Assembly (NCBI GenBank): GCA_965228975.1
Contig: OZ245851.1
Span: 4,836,001-4,900,000, forward strand
DNA from: JAJFJD01 sp965228975
GTDB taxonomy: Bacteria > Pseudomonadota > Alphaproteobacteria > UBA8366
Direction of reading: 5' to 3'
Length of the DNA: 64,000 bases
Part shown: positions 1 to 8,770 of the stretch, piece by piece
How positions within the stretch are numbered: the stretch's first letter is position 1
Layout of the letters: each line of letters starts with the position of its first letter
The notes under the pieces: model-generated
Seen by the model: only the letters and a program-made list of their open reading frames with translations
Databases searched by the model: none
What the model was told of the DNA's origin: nothing
Translations under genes and position numbers: made by a program

Positions 1-2
1 TC

Positions 3-815
3 AGGGGCCTGCTCGACGGCATGCCGGAGGCGGCACCGTTGCCGGCGGCGCTGTCCGACGATCCCGATTTGCTGCAGACTCTGCACGCTTGGCTGTCCAG
101 TTGGCAGGCGCGGGCGGCGCCGTCGCTGGCGCGGCCGCGGGCGGCATTGTATCTCGGTTGCTATGACGATGCCGCGGCCGGAGCAGTCGAGACCATCGCG
201 GCCGAGATTCAATCGGACGATGCGCCGGTTCTGCGCCTGTGCCGGGAGTTCGATGTCGACCTGCGTCTGTATGAAATGGCGGCGGACGCGGCACAGCCTC
301 TGGATGAGGCGGCCTGCGCCACCGCCATGGCCTACGGCATGATGGCTGTGGAGGACGGCCTCGATTTCCTGTCTGTTTCCGGTCTCGGACCGGGGGTGGA
401 CGCGGCGGGACTGGCCTTGGCCGACGCGGTTCTCGCCGAGCCGGACGATCCCTTGGATGTCTTGCGGCGGCGGGGCGGGCACGCGCTTGCCGGATTGGCC
501 GGTGCGGTGCTTGCCGCCCGCATCGCGCGAGTGCCGGTGTTGTTGGACGGGATCGCGGCGGCGGCGGCGGGCGCCGTGCTGCATCGGCTGGACGAACGCG
601 CCTTGAACCACTGCTTGATCGGGCCGCTGTCACCGGGGGGATCCCACGCGGCGTTGCTGGATCGGATCGGCAAGGCGCCGGTGGCGGATTTCGGCCTCGC
701 GCCGCCGCCGGGTTGCGGCGGGCTGATCGCCCTTCCGGTGCTGCGCGGCGCCGTCGCGAGCCAGACCGGGTTTTCCGTCGTTGACCCGGCCCCCGAAACG
801 CCGCCGTCGGCTTAG
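3..815 (+). CDS. CobT-like protein, degenerate, 5' end probably outside the window
   Basis: The protein resembles nicotinate-nucleotide:dimethylbenzimidazole phosphoribosyltransferase (CobT), which activates the lower ligand in cobalamin synthesis. The N-terminal stretch ending in LSSWQAR matches the CobT segment LAxWQGR, and GGHALAGLAGAVLAARIARV plus the following PVLLDG matches the GGxEIAALAGAILAA...PVLLDG core. Key residues are gone: the glycine-rich LGEGSGA segment with the catalytic Glu reads PPPGCGG, GGxEIA reads GGHALA, and the GxGNTT motif is not recognisable. The frame is open to the left edge and the residues before the first internal ATG (base 21) still resemble the CobT N-terminus, so the start is probably off-window. 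It is likely a catalytically altered paralogue. Family confidence is moderate and function is unknown. Confidence 0.6.
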   Translation, partial: RGLLDGMPEAAPLPAALSDDPDLLQTLHAWLSSWQARAAPSLARPRAALYLGCYDDAAAGAVETIAAEIQSDDAPVLRLCREFDVDLRLYEMAADAAQPLDEAACATAMAYGMMAVEDGLDFLSVSGLGPGVDAAGLALADAVLAEPDDPLDVLRRRGGHALAGLAGAVLAARIARVPVLLDGIAAAAAGAVLHRLDERALNHCLIGPLSPGGSHAALLDRIGKAPVADFGLAPPPGCGGLIALPVLRGAVASQTGFSVVDPAPETPPSA

Positions 816-818
816 CGG

Positions 819-1646
819 CTATTCGCCGGTTTGATGCAGCAAGCCGCGCTGCCGGGCGGCCCGGAAACTCCACATGAAGATCGCCACGCCGAGCGCGAAA
901 TAGAACAAATTCAACAGCATTGCGCCGGCCAGGTAATCGAAGCGGAAGACGCCGTCGAACAGCACCGCGCGCATGCCTTCGAACACATGCGCGGTCGGCA
1001 ACGCCCAGGCAACCGGCTGGAGCCAGTCCGGCAAGACGCTGACCGGGTAATAGATCGCGCTGACCGGCGCGATCAGGAACATGACCATCCAGACGACGCT
1101 CTCCGCGCCCAATCCGACCCGCAATAGCGTCGCGGTGACCATCAGGCCGAGCGCCCAACTGGTCACCATGAGATTCACGAAGAAAGCCAGCAGCGGCAGC
1201 CCGAGCTCGAAGATCGAGAAGGCGTAGAGGGGAATCGCCAAGAAGGCTGCCGGCAGCACACCGATCAACGTGCGGATCAAGCTGATCGCCGTCAGCGCGA
1301 TGATCATCTCATGCGGCCGCAAGGGACTGACGAAAAGCTGGCCGAGATTGCGTGACCACATTTCTTCGAGAAAGGAGATCGCGTAGCCAAGCTGCCCCCG
1401 GAACAGGATATCCCAGAGCAGCACCGCCGCGAGCAAGGCGCCCGCCGCTTGCACGGCGCCGGACGCGTCCCCCGTGAAATGTATGGAGATAAACCCCCAC
1501 AAGACGATCTGGATGCTCGGCCAGTAGGCCAGCTCCAGAATGCGCGGCCAGGACCCCTTGAGTAGGTAGACATAGCGCAGCACGAGGGCGAAGACGCGCT
1601 GCGCCGCGGCGGAAAGGCCGGAGTCGGGGGACCGGACGTCGCTCAT
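819..1646 (-). CDS. ABC-2 type transporter permease
   Basis: A 275-residue integral membrane protein with about six hydrophobic segments and the layout of an ABC-2 exporter permease. The N-terminal LELAYWPSIQIVLWGF and the later VSPLRPHEMI and SAIYYPVSVLPDW segments are typical of this family. Its ATG overlaps the stop of the upstream ATPase gene by four bases (ATGA at 1643-1646), so the two are translationally coupled and should form one exporter. The substrate cannot be read from sequence; ABC-2 systems export drugs, polysaccharides or lipids. Family assignment is firm. Confidence 0.85.
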   Translation of the reverse strand: MSDVRSPDSGLSAAAQRVFALVLRYVYLLKGSWPRILELAYWPSIQIVLWGFISIHFTGDASGAVQAAGALLAAVLLWDILFRGQLGYAISFLEEMWSRNLGQLFVSPLRPHEMIIALTAISLIRTLIGVLPAAFLAIPLYAFSIFELGLPLLAFFVNLMVTSWALGLMVTATLLRVGLGAESVVWMVMFLIAPVSAIYYPVSVLPDWLQPVAWALPTAHVFEGMRAVLFDGVFRFDYLAGAMLLNLFYFALGVAIFMWSFRAARQRGLLHQTGE

Positions 1647-2428
1647 GCCGCCGCCCCCCGGCCCTTGTCGTGCGTCCCGTTCTCATTGTTCCCCTGCCCT
1701 TTGCCATTGCCGCGCGCGATGTCGAGGAAGACCTCCTCCAAGGTGTCGCGGCCGTAGCGCTCGATCAATTCCTGCGGCGCGCCGCGGTCGGTGATCTTGC
1801 CGGCGCGCATCATCAGGACGGCGTCGCACAGCCGCTCGACCTCGGCCATGTTGTGGCTCGCCAGCAGGATCGACGCGCCGGTCTCCCGACGGTAGCGCTC
1901 CAGATAGCCGCGAATCCAATCCGCCGAGTCGGGATCCAGGCTCGCCGTCGGTTCGTCCAGCAGCAGCAGGTCCGGCCGGTTGACCATCGATTTGGCGATC
2001 AAGACGCGGGTCTTCTGCCCCGCCGACAGCCCGCGGAACGGGCGGTCCATCAGGTCGGCGAGGTCGAGATCGCGGGCCAACTCGGAAAGGCGGCCGGGAA
2101 TGTCGCCGACGCCGTAGAGCCGGGCGTAGACGGACAAATTCTCCCGGACGGTCAGGCGTTGCGGAAGGTCGAAATAGGGCGAGGAGAAATTCATCCGACC
2201 GAGAACGCGGTAGCGGTGGCGCAGCATGTCCTCGCCCAGGACGCGCACCGAACCGGATGTGGGCAGCAGCAGGCCCAGGAGAATTGCGATGGTCGTCGTT
2301 TTCCCCGCGCCGTTCGCGCCGAGCAAGGCGGTTGTGCTGCCTGAATCGACCGTGAAACTGATGTTGTCGACGGCGGCGACGTCGCCGAACCGTTTGGTCA
2401 GGTTGCGAATGTCGATGACAAGAGGCAT
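1643..2428 (-). CDS. ABC transporter ATP-binding protein (exporter ATPase)
   Basis: A 261-residue ABC ATPase paired with the downstream ABC-2 permease. Visible motifs in order are Walker A GANGAGKTT, signature LSAGQKTR, Walker B LLLLDEPTA, and the switch histidine in LLASHNMAEVERL. The frame is open for another 76 codons upstream, but the start at 2428 (MPLVIDIRNLTKRFG) gives the normal family N-terminus and leaves about 130 bp for promoters shared with the divergent regB. The gene ends in a four-base overlap with the permease. Confidence 0.87.
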   Translation of the reverse strand: MPLVIDIRNLTKRFGDVAAVDNISFTVDSGSTTALLGANGAGKTTTIAILLGLLLPTSGSVRVLGEDMLRHRYRVLGRMNFSSPYFDLPQRLTVRENLSVYARLYGVGDIPGRLSELARDLDLADLMDRPFRGLSAGQKTRVLIAKSMVNRPDLLLLDEPTASLDPDSADWIRGYLERYRRETGASILLASHNMAEVERLCDAVLMMRAGKITDRGAPQELIERYGRDTLEEVFLDIARGNGKGQGNNENGTHDKGRGAAA

Positions 2429-2558
2429 GGCCGCACCGGTCTCCTCGGACCCGAAGCTATATGGGCCAGCGTTGAAGGCGAAGCAAGGACATTGGTGCCG
2501 CGGCGGCGGTGCGGCTACAAAGGGTTGCAAACCGCGCCGTGACCTGCTCCTTAGTCGC

Positions 2559-3884
2559 ATGGCAAGCGAATCTGAATCCCTGGCGCAGCGGGCCGGGCGC
2601 ATGTCGCAACAGGGCGTCGTGCGGGGCGGCCGCTTGCGGCTTCGGACGCTGATCATGATTCGTTGGGTCGCCGCCGCCGGGCAGACGATTACCGTCCTGG
2701 CGGTGCATTTCGGGCTCGGCTATCCGTTGCCGCTGCCTGTCTGCCTGGCGGTGATCGCCACATTGGTGCTGTCCAACTTGATCCTGACGCAACGGGGACC
2801 GGGCAGGGCGCGGCTCGACGACCGGGCCGGCGTCGTGCTCCTGGGGTTCGACGTGCTGCAACTTGCCGCGCTGCTTTACGTGACGGGCGGTTTGCAGAAT
2901 CCGTTCTCCATTCTGATCATCGCGCCGGTCATGGTGTCGGCGACCATCCTGTCGCGCAATTCGACGATCGCGCTGACCGCGCTCGCCATGATCAGCATCT
3001 CGCTGTTGGCGTTTTTCCGCACGCCCCTCCCCTGGTCGCCGGGCGCGCTGGAGCTGCCGCTCGTCTATATCCTGGGAATCTGGACCGCGCTTGCGGTGGC
3101 GTCGGTCTTCATCTCCACCTATGTCTGGTCGGTCTCGGAGGAAGCGCGGCGCATGTCCGAGGCCCTCGCCGCGACGCACACCTCGCTGTTGCGTCAGCAA
3201 CGGCTGTCGGCGTTGGGTGGGCTGGTCGCCGCGGCGGCGCACGAGTTGGGGTCGCCGCTCGCCACCATCGCGGTGGTGGCGAAGGAGTTGTCACGCGAAG
3301 TTCCTCGCAACAGCCCGATCGCCGAGGATGTCGACCTGCTGCTCAGCCAGTCGGAACGTTGCCGGGAAATCCTCGCCGGGTTGGCCCGGACCCCGGAACA
3401 GAGCGGGCCGGAGCCGTTCGACCGTCTGCCGCTGCGGCAATTGTTGGAAACCGCCGCGGAGGATTACCAATCGGACGGCATCGCAATGACTTTTGTCGTC
3501 GATCCCGCGGCCGACGGGGACGAACCGGTCATCGTGCGAAGCCCGGAGATTCTGGGCGGCTTGGGAACGTTGATCCAGAATGCCGTCCAATTCGCCCGAC
3601 GGGAGGTTACGGTGACCTCCTATTGGGATGCCGATACGATCCGGGTCACCGTGCACGACGACGGCCCGGGATTTCCGGCGCCGGTCTTGTCCGTCATCGG
3701 GGAACCGTTTGTTTCCAGCCGGTCGGACGACGGCGAGCATATGGGACTCGGTATATTCATCGCACAGACCCTGCTAGAACGTGTCGGGGCTGTGTTGACC
3801 TTCGGCAATAGGGGCGGTGCGGAGGTTGTCATTCGCTGGCCCCGGTTTATTCTTGATGAGGGGACGGACGCCGACGGCGCATAA
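2559..3884 (+). CDS. regB: RegB/PrrB/ActS redox-sensing histidine kinase
   Basis: Membrane sensor kinase that, in this family, reads redox state through the ubiquinone pool and a reactive cysteine and phosphorylates RegA. Diagnostic features are the N-terminal six-segment membrane domain, the quinone-binding heptapeptide GGLQNPF (about residues 110-116), the H-box HELGSPLATI with His near 228, and a cysteine near 268 in SERCREIL matching the redox-active Cys of RegB. The ATPase domain carries an N-box (LIQNAVQFA) and DDGPGF. The ATG at 2559 is chosen over an earlier in-frame ATG because it gives the usual RegB N-terminus and avoids overlap with the divergent ABC ATPase gene. regA follows 15 bp downstream. 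Confidence 0.9.
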   Translation: MASESESLAQRAGRMSQQGVVRGGRLRLRTLIMIRWVAAAGQTITVLAVHFGLGYPLPLPVCLAVIATLVLSNLILTQRGPGRARLDDRAGVVLLGFDVLQLAALLYVTGGLQNPFSILIIAPVMVSATILSRNSTIALTALAMISISLLAFFRTPLPWSPGALELPLVYILGIWTALAVASVFISTYVWSVSEEARRMSEALAATHTSLLRQQRLSALGGLVAAAAHELGSPLATIAVVAKELSREVPRNSPIAEDVDLLLSQSERCREILAGLARTPEQSGPEPFDRLPLRQLLETAAEDYQSDGIAMTFVVDPAADGDEPVIVRSPEILGGLGTLIQNAVQFARREVTVTSYWDADTIRVTVHDDGPGFPAPVLSVIGEPFVSSRSDDGEHMGLGIFIAQTLLERVGAVLTFGNRGGAEVVIRWPRFILDEGTDADGA

Positions 3885-3899
3885 TGTGAGGCAATTCCC

Positions 3900-4454
3900 A
3901 TGCAAGATCTTCCCGCAACGGGCGCTGGAGAGCGCCGACTGTTGATCGTCGACGACGATGCGCCTCTACGGAACCGGCTGGCACGGGCGATGGAGCAGCG
4001 CGGTTTCGTGACCTCGGTCGCCGCAAGTGTCGCCGAGGGCATCGACATTGGAACCGAAAACCCGCCGGGTTACGCGCTCGTGGACCTGCGGCTGGAGGAC
4101 GGCAACGGGCTGGAAGTCGTGCATGCCCTGCGCAGCGCGCGGCCGGACATCCGCATCGTCATCCTGACCGGCTACGGCAATATCGCCACCGCGGTGCGCG
4201 CGGTGAAGGCCGGTGCCGTGGATTACCTGCCGAAACCGGCCGATGCGGACGCAGTCGCCGCGGCCTTGCTGGAAACCGAGCGGCCGTTGCCGCCGCCGCC
4301 GGAGGATCCGATGTCGGCGGATCGGGTGCGTTGGGAGCATATTCAACGGGTTTTCGAGCAGTGCGACCGCAACGTGTCGGAGACGGCACGCCGGCTGAAG
4401 ATGCACCGTCGTACCTTGCAGCGCATCCTGAACAAGCACGCGCCGCGCGGTTGA
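3900..4454 (+). CDS. regA: RegA/PrrA/ActR response regulator
   Basis: Cognate response regulator of the adjacent RegB. Residues 15-130 form a receiver domain: acidic pair in VDDDAP, phospho-acceptor Asp62 in YALVDLRLEDGNG, Thr in ILTGYG and Lys in YLPKPAD. A proline-rich linker follows, then a Fis-type helix-turn-helix (NVSETARRLKMHRRTLQRIL). The length of 184 residues is normal. RegA homologues control photosynthesis, respiration, nitrogen and carbon fixation genes in response to redox state; the targets here cannot be seen. It is in an operon with regB. Confidence 0.92.
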   Translation: MQDLPATGAGERRLLIVDDDAPLRNRLARAMEQRGFVTSVAASVAEGIDIGTENPPGYALVDLRLEDGNGLEVVHALRSARPDIRIVILTGYGNIATAVRAVKAGAVDYLPKPADADAVAAALLETERPLPPPPEDPMSADRVRWEHIQRVFEQCDRNVSETARRLKMHRRTLQRILNKHAPRG

Positions 4455-4476
4455 CCGCCAATTTTTCGTTGCTGGA

Positions 4477-5727
4477 TTACGCGGCGTTGGTGCCGAACCG
4501 GGCGTTTTCCTGAATCAGCGCATCGACGTAACGGCCCTGGAACATCGTGATCCCGAGCAGGTGACCGATTTCGATGGCGGCGGGAAGATCGCATCGGGTC
4601 ATGCAGATACGCGACCGGCCGCATTGCTCGACCGCCTTCTGCAGGGCTTCGAACTTCTCGCCGTTCGGGTCCTCGTCGATCAGGGACTTGTCCCACGTCA
4701 TCTTGACCAGGTCGAGGCCGAGCGTCTTGCGGTCGAAGACCGGCAAGGTGCTGGGTGAGATTCCGTCGAGACAGAGCCGGTAGCCCTTTTCGTGCAGGAA
4801 GTCGCGCGCGAAATTGAATTCGGCCAGGTCGGCGAACACGTCGATCAACTGAAACTCGATGACGATCGTGCCGCGGCTGCCCGTCCGCAATTGCGAATCG
4901 AAATCCAGGAAATCCTGCGACAAGACCGTGCTGACATTCATGTTGATGCTGAAGGACGAGTGCAGATCGGTATCGTCGGCCCGGACCAGAAGCTTCAGGA
5001 CGCGACTGTCGAGCGCGACGGTAAGGTGCTGAAACAGCCATTTGTTGCCCGCGAGGTTGGCTTCCGGGAGGACGGTGCTGGCCAACTCGTCGATCGAAAT
5101 GAAGAGTTCCTTGAATATCGGCTTCGGATGCGCATCCACCGAAACGGCACAGACTTGTTGCCGCCGGACGAAGCCCGAAAGATCAGCGCTCTTGAGGAAG
5201 TTCTCGAGCTTGCCGAGTTGGGCCGGCGTGATGGCCGGCCGGTTGTTTCCGTCGTCGTCCTCGCCCCATTGCGAGGCCCGCATGCGCAGACGTTCCTGCC
5301 GCTCCTGTTCGGTGTTGTTCAGCGTTTCCGCCAGTTCGACGAATTCCTTGTATTGGGCTTCGAGGTTGTACCAAGTGGAAAAATCGTCGGCGACGTCGGC
5401 CATGGCCAGGGGGTCGTCGCTGAACAGATAGCGCAATCGGTTGATCGCGTCGTCCATCTCCTCGACCGAGGCGCCCTTGCAGATGAAGACGAGGTCGCCG
5501 CTGTTCAGCGCGAACATCTGGCCTTCGAACTGATTCACCAATCCCTCGAACGTGTTGCCGGCAATGCGCAAATGGTGGCCGCGGCGATTGTGATCCCGCA
5601 GGTTCGAAAGATGCACATGGACCGCCTTTCGGCCCTCGCGGTGACGGTCCAGTCGTTGCACGTAATTCAGCAGGAGGTATTCCTGGCTGACATTGGGCTG
5701 CCCCAATTGTGCGGCGGTAACGTTCAT
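4477..5727 (-). CDS. Degenerate GGDEF/EAL-type protein, probably catalytically inactive
   Basis: A 416-residue soluble protein. The C-terminal half (about 230-410) has an EAL-domain layout, but the signature EAL reads EFQ, the DDFG motif reads LDGIS, and the metal-binding acidic residues are largely replaced. Around residues 90-105 the segment MFALNSGDLVFIC resembles a ruined GGDEF strand-turn-strand. A charged region with ETLNNTEQERQERLRMR lies between them. It more likely binds c-di-GMP, binds a partner, or is a relic than makes or breaks c-di-GMP. It converges with regA (22 bp apart) and diverges from the phosphatase gene. The domain call is inference from residual motifs. Confidence 0.65.
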   Translation of the reverse strand: MNVTAAQLGQPNVSQEYLLLNYVQRLDRHREGRKAVHVHLSNLRDHNRRGHHLRIAGNTFEGLVNQFEGQMFALNSGDLVFICKGASVEEMDDAINRLRYLFSDDPLAMADVADDFSTWYNLEAQYKEFVELAETLNNTEQERQERLRMRASQWGEDDDGNNRPAITPAQLGKLENFLKSADLSGFVRRQQVCAVSVDAHPKPIFKELFISIDELASTVLPEANLAGNKWLFQHLTVALDSRVLKLLVRADDTDLHSSFSINMNVSTVLSQDFLDFDSQLRTGSRGTIVIEFQLIDVFADLAEFNFARDFLHEKGYRLCLDGISPSTLPVFDRKTLGLDLVKMTWDKSLIDEDPNGEKFEALQKAVEQCGRSRICMTRCDLPAAIEIGHLLGITMFQGRYVDALIQENARFGTNAA

Positions 5728-5903
5728 CGTGGATTTCTGCCCCCGCTTTCCGGTCCGGCCGAAAAGTCGTTCTGTCGAGTTTTTGCGATCTGCGGGATAA
5801 TAAGGGGAAGGAATTTACGGTTGGTTAACGATAGAACGGTCGAAATGGCCCGGATACGCTGCGTTTCGCTACACGCGGCGCTGCGGCGCAACAAGGATGA
5901 TCG

Positions 5904-6647
5904 ATGACGGTTTGGCCCGACGCCGACACGCCCCGCACCCGCGCGCCCGACGATACCCGGGTGTACGCGGTCGGCGACGTGCATGGGTGCGCCGGCCTGC
6001 TCGAGCAATTGCACGATGCTATCCGCCGGGATGCCGACTCGGCCCCGGAATCGCGGAAAATCATCGTTTATCTAGGCGACTACGTGGATCGAGGGCCGGA
6101 CAGTGCCGGTGTCTTGTCGACCTTGATCGACCACCCGCTGGATGGGATCGAGCAGGTTTGCCTGAAGGGCAATCACGAGGATTTCCTGCTGCGGTTCCTG
6201 GATGACCCGGGCATCTGCGATCTATGGCTGAGGAACGGCGGGCGCGCGACGCTCCGGAGCTACGGTCTGCCGGTCGAACGGGCCGGTGGGGATGAGGCGG
6301 CCACGGCCCTGTCCGCCGAATTCCGCTCCCGGCTGCCCGACACGCATCAGCGCTTCCTGCAGGGGTTGCGGTTGAGTCACCGGGCCGGCGGCTATCTATT
6401 CGTCCATGCGGGTATCCGCCCCGGCGTCGATCTGTCTCGACAGACGGCCGACGACCTGTTGTGGATTCGCGACCCGTTTCTGCGCAGCCCCTACGATCAT
6501 GGCTGCGTGGTGGTACACGGCCATACGCCGGTCGAAGCGCCGGACGTGCATTTCAACCGGATCAACATCGACACCGGCGCGGTCTGGAGCGGTTGTCTCA
6601 CGGCGCTGGTGATGCACGGCGAACACTGGTCCTTTCTGCGCAGTTGA
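5904..6647 (+). CDS. PPP-family metallophosphatase (serine/threonine phosphatase-like)
   Basis: A 247-residue calcineurin-like phosphoesterase of the bacterial PPP/ApaH group. All signature blocks are present: GDVHG, GDYVDRGPDS, KGNHED, and C-terminal VVHGHTPV with the last metal-binding histidine. These bind the two-metal centre that hydrolyses phosphoesters. The substrate could be phosphoprotein or a dinucleotide such as Ap4A; sequence alone does not decide. It is divergent from the EAL-like gene with about 175 bp between, and lies upstream of hldE. Confidence 0.85.
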   Translation: MTVWPDADTPRTRAPDDTRVYAVGDVHGCAGLLEQLHDAIRRDADSAPESRKIIVYLGDYVDRGPDSAGVLSTLIDHPLDGIEQVCLKGNHEDFLLRFLDDPGICDLWLRNGGRATLRSYGLPVERAGGDEAATALSAEFRSRLPDTHQRFLQGLRLSHRAGGYLFVHAGIRPGVDLSRQTADDLLWIRDPFLRSPYDHGCVVVHGHTPVEAPDVHFNRINIDTGAVWSGCLTALVMHGEHWSFLRS

Positions 6648-6738
6648 GATGGGCCCGCCGTTCACCCGGCATGTTTGTCTTGCATGATGGGCCGGAATTG
6701 ATTAGCGACCATGCGATGAGGGGTTGAAGAGGATCGCC

Positions 6739-8250
6739 ATGACGCCTGCCGACCGATCGCCACCCGCCGACGCGACGGACTCCACGACCGACGCCGCCGA
6801 CCTGTTTGCGCTGCTGTCACGGTTGCCCGACACCAAGGTGGTGTGTGTCGGCGACCTGATGCTCGACCGGTATGTCGAGGGCCGCGTCGACCGGGTTTCG
6901 CCGGAAGCGCCGATTCCGGTTCTCGAAATTGCGCGGGAAACCGCGATGCTGGGCGGCGTCGGCAATGTATTGCGGAATCTATCAGCCTTGGGTGTTTGCA
7001 CCGAGTTGGTGGGCGCTATCGGCGTCGATCGGGCGGGACGGGAACTGGCGAAACTGGTGACCGCCGAACCCGGCGTGACGCCCCGGCTCGTCTCGATCGC
7101 CGGGCGGCAGACCAGCATCAAGACCCGTTTCATGGCCGGCAGCCAGCAGTTGCTGCGGGCGGACCGGGAATCGGTCGACGAGATCGTCGATGAGGATCGC
7201 CGGTCGCTGCTGGACGATGCGAAGGCCGCCATGGCCGCTGCGCCGGGGGCGCCGCTGGTGCTGTCCGACTACGGCAAAGGCGTCTTGGGAGACGGTATCC
7301 TGTCGGATTTGATCGCCGCGGCCAGGGCGGAGGACCGCGCGGTCGTGATCGACCCAAAGGGGCGCGACTATTCCCGCTATCAGGGTGCGACGGTGTTGAC
7401 CCCTAACCGGCACGAGCTGTCCCAGGCGACCGGATTGCCGACCGAAACCGACGAGGAAGTGGTGCTCGCCTGCAGGACGCTGATCACGGACATCGACGTA
7501 TCGGCCATTCTCGCCACGCGCAGCGAACGTGGCATGTCGCTGGTGGACCGCCATGGCATCCATCATCTTCCGGCGCGCGCCCGCGAGGTTTTCGATGTAT
7601 CCGGCGCCGGCGACACGGTGGTTTCGATCGTCGCCGCGGCGCTTGCGGCCGGCGCGGCGCTGCCGTTGGCGGCGCGGCTCGCCAACGTCGGCGCGGGCGT
7701 GGTCGTCGGCAAGGTCGGGACGGCAGTGGCGCATCCGGCGGAAATCCTGACGGCCTTGCACGCCTCTGATTTCATGGACGCCGAGGCGAAGATCGCCTCG
7801 CGGGAAACCATGCAGGACCGCGCCGAGACCTGGCGGCGGCAGGGATGGCGAATCGGTTTCACCAATGGCTGTTTCGATTTGCTGCACCCCGGCCATATCT
7901 CTTTGCTGAACCAAGCGAAAGCCGCCTGCGATCGGCTCGTGGTCGGGTTGAACAGCGATTCGTCGGTCAAGGGCCTGAAGGGCGACGACCGGCCAATCCA
8001 GGCGGAGACCAGCCGCGCGGCCGTCCTCGCGTCGCTCGCTTCGGTCGACATGGTCGTGATCTTTCCCGAGGAGACGCCGATGGCGCTGTTGGAGGCGTTG
8101 CGGCCCGATCTTCTGGTGAAGGGAGCGGACTACACAGTCGATCAGGTGGTTGGCGCGGAAGAGGTGACATCCTGGGGCGGAAAGGTCATGCTTGCGGATA
8201 TCCTGACCGGCCACAGCACGACCGACACGATCCGCCGGATGGCGCCGTAA
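6739..8250 (+). CDS. hldE: Bifunctional heptose kinase/adenylyltransferase HldE
   Basis: Makes ADP-heptose for the LPS inner core. The N-terminal part (about 1-330) is a PfkB/ribokinase-type heptose-7-phosphate kinase, with GGVGNVLRNL, SDYGKGVL, and DVSGAGDTV carrying the catalytic Asp. The C-terminal part (about 360-500) is a cytidylyltransferase-fold adenylyltransferase with TNGCFDLLHPGHISLL and GHSTTDTIRRM. The length of 503 residues is normal. A TTG lies in frame at 6724, but the ATG at 6739 with GAAGAGG about seven bases ahead is the better start. Confidence 0.93.
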   Translation: MTPADRSPPADATDSTTDAADLFALLSRLPDTKVVCVGDLMLDRYVEGRVDRVSPEAPIPVLEIARETAMLGGVGNVLRNLSALGVCTELVGAIGVDRAGRELAKLVTAEPGVTPRLVSIAGRQTSIKTRFMAGSQQLLRADRESVDEIVDEDRRSLLDDAKAAMAAAPGAPLVLSDYGKGVLGDGILSDLIAAARAEDRAVVIDPKGRDYSRYQGATVLTPNRHELSQATGLPTETDEEVVLACRTLITDIDVSAILATRSERGMSLVDRHGIHHLPARAREVFDVSGAGDTVVSIVAAALAAGAALPLAARLANVGAGVVVGKVGTAVAHPAEILTALHASDFMDAEAKIASRETMQDRAETWRRQGWRIGFTNGCFDLLHPGHISLLNQAKAACDRLVVGLNSDSSVKGLKGDDRPIQAETSRAAVLASLASVDMVVIFPEETPMALLEALRPDLLVKGADYTVDQVVGAEEVTSWGGKVMLADILTGHSTTDTIRRMAP

Positions 8251-8290
8251 CCGTGCGGGGCCGGGTGAAGTTGGCGCGAAGAGGACAGCG

Positions 8291-8740
8291 GTGACGGGAA
8301 TCGACCTACTCGCCTTCGTCGTTCCGGTATTGATCCTGATGCTGGGCGGTTACATCGTGCATCAGGCGCGGCGCAGCCGGGAATCCGAATTGAACTACAA
8401 GCTGCGTAAATGTCAGATCGCGTTGGATGACGCCGAGCAATCGCTCGACAACACGATCTACTATTACAAGGCCGAGATCAGCCGGTTGAAATCGCGGCTC
8501 GGTGAGCCGACCGACGACGACGTTACGCCCGGCCCCGCGCCCTACCGCGGTACGAACGGTGTGAACGGGTCGGGCGGCCGATCCGGACAGGACGCCAAGT
8601 TCCGTCAGGCCAAGAATGCCTTTGCCCGGCTGTACCATCCCGATCAGGTGACCGGCGACGATCGTGAAAAACGAATCCGGATCGATCTGTTCAAGGAATT
8701 TTGGGACGAACTGGAACGGATCGACCGGCGCAACCCCTGA
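8291..8740 (+). CDS. Membrane-anchored protein with a partial J-domain (HPD motif)
   Basis: A 149-residue protein with GTG start and one N-terminal transmembrane helix (about 5-22, LLAFVVPVLILMLGGYIV). A predicted coiled-coil stretch follows (30-75), then a polar Gly/Asp linker and a C-terminal block with LYHPDQ (His116-Pro117-Asp118). This resembles helix II, the HPD loop and helix III of a DnaJ domain; helix I is not apparent. It may contact DnaK at the membrane, but that is inference. It lies 40 bp after hldE in the same direction, so probably co-transcribed. Confidence 0.6.
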   Translation: MTGIDLLAFVVPVLILMLGGYIVHQARRSRESELNYKLRKCQIALDDAEQSLDNTIYYYKAEISRLKSRLGEPTDDDVTPGPAPYRGTNGVNGSGGRSGQDAKFRQAKNAFARLYHPDQVTGDDREKRIRIDLFKEFWDELERIDRRNP

Positions 8741-8770
8741 CCGGCGGCCGTTGTCGGCGTATGCCGTGCT

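Noticed and set aside
1..1158. 385-codon minus-strand frame at the left edge
   Set aside because: Proline- and arginine-rich translation without motifs, overlapping the CobT-like and permease genes.
2226..2558. Longer N-terminus of regB
   Set aside because: The extra 111 codons overlap the divergent ABC ATPase and have no membrane or RegB-like sequence.
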